A DNA stretch of 9,890 nucleotides. It comes from Lachnospiraceae bacterium. Its GTDB lineage: Bacteria; Bacillota; Clostridia; Lachnospirales; Lachnospiraceae. The notes under the pieces are model-generated. The model was not told the DNA's origin. It worked only from the letters and a program-made list of their open reading frames with translations, and searched no databases. The translations under genes and the position numbers were made by a program. Positions 6,633-9,890 of this stretch are shown here, one piece after another; position 1 is the stretch's first letter; each line of letters begins with the position of its first letter. The DNA lies in the NCBI GenBank assembly GCA_017404585.1, contig JAFRCB010000218.1:1-9890 (forward strand). The letters are read 5' to 3'.

Positions 6633-7688
6633 TTACGCTTCTATAACAGAATGGCCCGCAGCCTTGAGCAGCCGGTTCATAATAGCCTGACCCATGCGCG
6701 GCGTATCAAACGCCTCGGAATATATGATATCTACACCGTCATCATCAAAGTCTCTCAGGACCGAAAACAGATGCTGGGCGATCTCCTTATCGGATTCGAT
6801 GCTTCCGATATCACGTACATTGCCCTCTGTGTACCGCATAGCCGTCTCGTCTGTCGCAATGATCCCGACAGTCTTTCCGAGAAGGGCATCCCTGCCCGCA
6901 AGTTCATTGATTTTTGCGATGACAGCTTCCTTATCCCCCGTCACTATGCTGAGCCTGGCTTTCGGCGCATAATGCCGGTAAGCCATGCCCGGCGCCTTCG
7001 GCTTAAGATCATGCATACCATCCGGCGTTATGATCGCAGGGTCGATCGTCACCTCGCCGAGGATCTCGCGCAGCTTCTTCTCATTTACATATCCGGGTCT
7101 CAGGATGCAAGGCACATCTTCCGTGAAATCCACGATAGTAGACTCGAGACCTATGCGCACCTCTCCGCCGTCGATGACCATATCGATCTTACCGTCAAGG
7201 TCTTCCATGACATGTTCGGCCCTGGTCGGACTCGGTCTGCCGGATGTGTTTGCGGACGGAGCGGCTATATATCCGCCCGCTGCCCTGATCAGGGCAAGCG
7301 CTATCGGGTGATTCGGCATACGCACCGCGACTGTGGAGAGTCCTCCGCTGGTCTCATCCGGAACAACAGCCTTCTTCCTGAAAATCATTGTGACAGGCCC
7401 GGGCCACCAGACCCCGGCAAGGCGTTTGGCTGCCTCCGGCACCTCCTCCGCTATCAGATAAAGATGTTCCATATCCGCTATATGGACAATGAGCGGATTA
7501 TCTGACGGCCGTCCCTTTGCCGCATAGATCTTCTTTGACGCCTCCGGGTCAAGAGCATTTCCGCCGAGTCCGTATACCGTCTCTGTAGGAAACGCAACGA
7601 GACCCCCTTCCCGGAGGATCCTTCCCGCCCTGTCAATTTCATGCAGGTCCGGATGCGCGGCATCCAGATGTAATAACTCTGTCTCCAA
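6633..7688 (-). CDS. sua5: L-threonylcarbamoyladenylate synthase, Sua5 type
   Basis: Makes threonylcarbamoyl-AMP from threonine, bicarbonate and ATP, the first step of t6A formation at position 37 of ANN-decoding tRNAs. The YrdC/TsaC domain fills about residues 10-210: GGLVAFPTETVYGLG (28-42), KGRP (58-61), WWPGPVT (94-100), PSANTSGRPSPT (144-155), and GLESTIVD (180-187). A linker APGMAYRHYAPKA (232-244) leads into the C-terminal Sua5 domain, so this is the long two-domain form (351 residues). The start is TTG at 7688, supported by GGAGG 7 bases upstream; no better ATG is nearby. It begins only 17 bases after the divIVA-like stop, so the two are very probably cotranscribed. Confidence 0.95.
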   Translation of the reverse strand: METELLHLDAAHPDLHEIDRAGRILREGGLVAFPTETVYGLGGNALDPEASKKIYAAKGRPSDNPLIVHIADMEHLYLIAEEVPEAAKRLAGVWWPGPVTMIFRKKAVVPDETSGGLSTVAVRMPNHPIALALIRAAGGYIAAPSANTSGRPSPTRAEHVMEDLDGKIDMVIDGGEVRIGLESTIVDFTEDVPCILRPGYVNEKKLREILGEVTIDPAIITPDGMHDLKPKAPGMAYRHYAPKARLSIVTGDKEAVIAKINELAGRDALLGKTVGIIATDETAMRYTEGNVRDIGSIESDKEIAQHLFSVLRDFDDDGVDIIYSEAFDTPRMGQAIMNRLLKAAGHSVIEA

Positions 7689-7705
7689 AAAATCGCCTCC
7701 GGTCG

Positions 7706-8755
7706 TCAGATTTTCTCGCCCGGCAGACGGAATGTTCCTTCATCGGCGAACGGATTTTTCGCCGTCTCATCGTCCGCGAACGCGCCGAAGTCATAGTCCG
7801 GAGCATCTTCCAATCCGGATTTTTTCACACTCTGCGAAATATCCCCCGTGCTCGAGCCTGCAAGCTCGACCGGCATATTGCCTGTATAGTCGAGCCTTAC
7901 GCCGCTTATTCCCACTTTAGAGAAATCAATCGTATCGCCTGCTAAATCATCTGACAGAACCCGGTCTGCCTGCTTTTCATCCTCATACTCATCATCTTCG
8001 ATCACAAAATCACCGAAGCTGAAATGTACGTCGTACGAATCGAAATCATTTTCATCGTAGCTGTCGTAATCATCCAGATCTTCATCCGTCTTATCCGCAT
8101 ATGCCGCATGAGGAGCTTCTGTATAAGACGGCTCCTGCATATCTGCCTGGCGGGCGGTATCCACGGCGCCTTCAAGATCTGTTTCAATATCATCAAAGGA
8201 AGCCGGCATGCGCTGGATGACCTCATGGATTTCCTTGTAAGCACGCATAAATCTCTTCTGGACTTCATTTATGAGATCAACGATCTCATTCATATCCTCC
8301 TGGACTTTGGCGTACTGTTTTTTGCCTTCTGTCACTCTGGCATCGATCTCACCCTGTACTGCGTCGAGTCTGGTCCTTGCAGCGAGATCGGCTTCAGCCA
8401 TTGTTCGATCATACTGGCTCCTGCTCTCGGCTGTGAGGCGCGCCGCCTCTTTCTGAGCTTCCGCGATGATCTTGTCACCCTTTACCTGAGATTCATACAC
8501 CAGAGAACCGATTTTTTCGTAGTTGTCAATATAAGTGCGGTACTTGACCTCGACTTCATTTTCAAGCCGCTCATATCTTGCGTCCTTGCTCTGAATGCGC
8601 TGCTTCAGCTCAGCGATCTGTTTATCTTTCTCGATCACATCCGCTCTTGCCTGCGCGACTTTCTGATTGGCGTCAGCCTCGATCTGCTTTATATATGCGA
8701 AGACCTCCTCTTTGTCAAAACCGCGCATGACTGTTCTGAACATCTGATCATCCAT
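7706..8755 (-). CDS. DivIVA-like coiled-coil protein with acidic C-terminal region
   Basis: DivIVA-family proteins sense curved membrane at the septum and poles and recruit division or wall-synthesis partners. The N-terminus FRTVMRGFDKEEVFAYI (6-22) is the family's membrane-targeting segment. A long heptad-rich coiled coil covers about 25-180, including the A/E-rich region 95-150 typical of the family. After that, residues 186-262 are strongly acidic (Asp/Glu/Tyr-rich, e.g. DEDLDDYDSYDENDFDSYD at 224-242) and probably disordered, and 263-349 is a low-complexity tail ending FRLPGEKI. At 349 residues it is much longer than Bacillus DivIVA (about 165). The ATG has AAGGGAG about 7 bases upstream. 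It is flanked by the GH18 gene (27-base gap) and sua5 (17-base gap). It could equally be a GpsB/SepIVA-like paralogue; the exact role is inferred. Confidence 0.85.
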   Translation of the reverse strand: MDDQMFRTVMRGFDKEEVFAYIKQIEADANQKVAQARADVIEKDKQIAELKQRIQSKDARYERLENEVEVKYRTYIDNYEKIGSLVYESQVKGDKIIAEAQKEAARLTAESRSQYDRTMAEADLAARTRLDAVQGEIDARVTEGKKQYAKVQEDMNEIVDLINEVQKRFMRAYKEIHEVIQRMPASFDDIETDLEGAVDTARQADMQEPSYTEAPHAAYADKTDEDLDDYDSYDENDFDSYDVHFSFGDFVIEDDEYEDEKQADRVLSDDLAGDTIDFSKVGISGVRLDYTGNMPVELAGSSTGDISQSVKKSGLEDAPDYDFGAFADDETAKNPFADEGTFRLPGEKI

Positions 8756-8782
8756 AGAATTCTCCCTTCCTGCTTAATAAGT

Positions 8783-9890
8783 CTAATCAACTAAATATTC
8801 CGTAATAAGGTTCCAGACATCTGCTTTTTCAAGTCCAAGCTTCCATTCAGCCACACCGGCACAGTCCGCCGCGCGAATGAGTTTAAGCTTTTCTTCAAGT
8901 GACGCGTTGTTTTCCAGCCACATCTGGTAACGGGTGTCCCCGCTGTTCATTTCAACATATTCCTGTGCGCACTCATCGTCCCATACTGTAGATAAATTAT
9001 TGGAACGAATCCAGTTCTCCGCTTCGAGCATCCCCATTGCGTTCGCTGTCGGTATTCCCGGGCTTACTGTCTTCCACAATCTTGTAAAGAAGGGAATTGC
9101 GATCACGGTCTGTTCTGCAGGAACTTCAAGAAGTGTATCGCGGATCCCGCTCTCCACAAATGGGAGAGATGAGACGCTGCCTGCCTCCTCAGATCCACTG
9201 ACATGTTCATCATAACACATACAGATCACATAATCACATACTCTCGCCTGCTCTTTTCGATTCAGGCTTTTGGTATAGCGGGGAACGTAATCACATACGG
9301 AGAGGTACAAATCGTTCGTCCTGCACTCTGCCGACACTTCTCTGACAAACTCCAGAACATACGGCGCGCACTCGTCAGAAATCTTTTCAATATCGAGACA
9401 TATGCCATCGGCGTTTACATCAAGAATCGCATCCACCGCGGTACGAATCATTTTTTCGCGGGCTGCCTCGGATGAGAGGGCCGCCAGCGTGGATTCGCTC
9501 GAATTCACCTGCCCGTCAAAATCATTCAGCACGCCCCAGACCAGAAGTCCCGCGCCGTGTGCCGTCTCGACATAAGATTTATTGGAAATCTCTGTCATGT
9601 CGCCTTCCTCAGAATCGAGGAAGAACCAGGTCGGTGCAATGACATTGATACCGGTGACATTCGTAAGCGTCTCCGCCAGAACATTATTTGCCGCATGGGA
9701 AGTCGTCTGATGAAACGCCATATTGATTTTTTTATCAAGCAGCTTATGCGTATATACAAGTCCCCGGTCTTCACGTGTCACAGTGACAGTTTCACTCGTG
9801 CCGTCTACGGAGTCATCACTGATATATCCTCTATATCCGTCGGAAGTTATTATGTGAGTCCAACCGTCGACTTCAGTATCCTCCTCATCG
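8783..9890 (-). CDS. SH3b plus glycoside hydrolase family 18 protein (N-terminus outside window)
   Basis: Probable surface or secreted glycosidase acting on, or binding, chitin-like or peptidoglycan sugars. The frame is open from the right edge through 368 codons; the GTG at 9781 is internal, not the start. Residues 9-28 (GWTHIITSDGYRGYISDDSV) look like the end of a bacterial SH3b domain, a cell-wall binding module. The GH18 barrel follows: INVIAPTWFFL at about 81-91, and DGICLDIE at 161-168 with the catalytic acid as the last Glu. Further GH18 strands include LSVCDYVPRYT, CDYVICMCYDEH and IPFFTRLW. Compared with the GH18 consensus DxxDxDxE the second Asp is Cys. The C-terminus ends in an Asp-rich short tail without an anchor. 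It lies 27 bases before the divIVA-like gene, so the two are probably cotranscribed. Any signal peptide is off the window. Confidence 0.85.
   Translation of the reverse strand, partial: DEEDTEVDGWTHIITSDGYRGYISDDSVDGTSETVTVTREDRGLVYTHKLLDKKINMAFHQTTSHAANNVLAETLTNVTGINVIAPTWFFLDSEEGDMTEISNKSYVETAHGAGLLVWGVLNDFDGQVNSSESTLAALSSEAAREKMIRTAVDAILDVNADGICLDIEKISDECAPYVLEFVREVSAECRTNDLYLSVCDYVPRYTKSLNRKEQARVCDYVICMCYDEHVSGSEEAGSVSSLPFVESGIRDTLLEVPAEQTVIAIPFFTRLWKTVSPGIPTANAMGMLEAENWIRSNNLSTVWDDECAQEYVEMNSGDTRYQMWLENNASLEEKLKLIRAADCAGVAEWKLGLEKADVWNLITEYLVD

Noticed and set aside
6528..7505. Plus-strand open frame of 325 codons opposite sua5 and the start of upp
   Set aside because: It lies wholly antisense to a gene with clear Sua5 motifs, shows no recognisable domain, and long antisense frames are expected from the codon bias here.
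8024..8794. Plus-strand open frame of 256 codons opposite the DivIVA-like gene
   Set aside because: Its Ile/Leu/Cys-rich sequence is the mirror of the acidic and coiled-coil codons on the minus strand; no ribosome binding site or family is seen.

Overview
The window is a compact bacterial housekeeping region in which every gene I can support lies on the minus strand. All descriptions therefore read from the right edge towards the left. The gene set and codon style (about 50% GC, strong AGGAGG-type ribosome binding sites, TTG starts) point to a low-to-mid GC Firmicute of the class Clostridia. A Lachnospiraceae-like organism is my best guess, because of the SH3b plus GH18 protein beside a DivIVA-type protein and the type-3 prolyl-tRNA synthetase. 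This is an inference from gene families, not a taxonomic match.

Right block (about 9890 to 5248): a tightly packed run of an SH3b/GH18 glycosidase-like protein (cut by the right edge), a DivIVA-like coiled-coil protein, the threonylcarbamoyl-AMP synthase Sua5, uracil phosphoribosyltransferase (upp) and dCMP deaminase (comEB). Gaps are 17 to 78 bases with no clear terminator, so this is probably one transcript. It joins surface/cell-wall and division-site functions to tRNA t6A modification and pyrimidine salvage. After a 144-base gap comes proS. That gap holds an open frame of 50 codons that ends inside the start of proS.

Middle block (5261 to 2320): proS (archaeal/eukaryotic-like short type with a Cys-rich C-terminal domain), then a wobble-containing hairpin, then cca, the tRNA CCA-adding enzyme with an HD domain.

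Left block (2236 to 1): a near-consensus sigma-A promoter drives hup (HU). After a terminator-like hairpin come rqcP (S4 domain, ribosome quality control), a second candidate promoter, divIC/ftsB, a structured spacer and tilS (cut by the left edge). This resembles the well-known Bacillus/Clostridium hup/yabO-yabP-yabQ-divIC-tilS neighbourhood, but the sporulation genes yabP and yabQ (and spoIIE between divIC and tilS) are absent. That hints at a lineage that no longer sporulates.

Functionally the window is rich in tRNA and translation genes (tilS, cca, proS, sua5, rqcP) and division genes (divIC, divIVA-like). I saw no mobile element, CRISPR array, tRNA/rRNA gene or defence system. The most unusual items are the 17-bp wobble hairpin with competing folds in front of tilS, the open frame overlapping the proS start, and the substituted GH18 motif.
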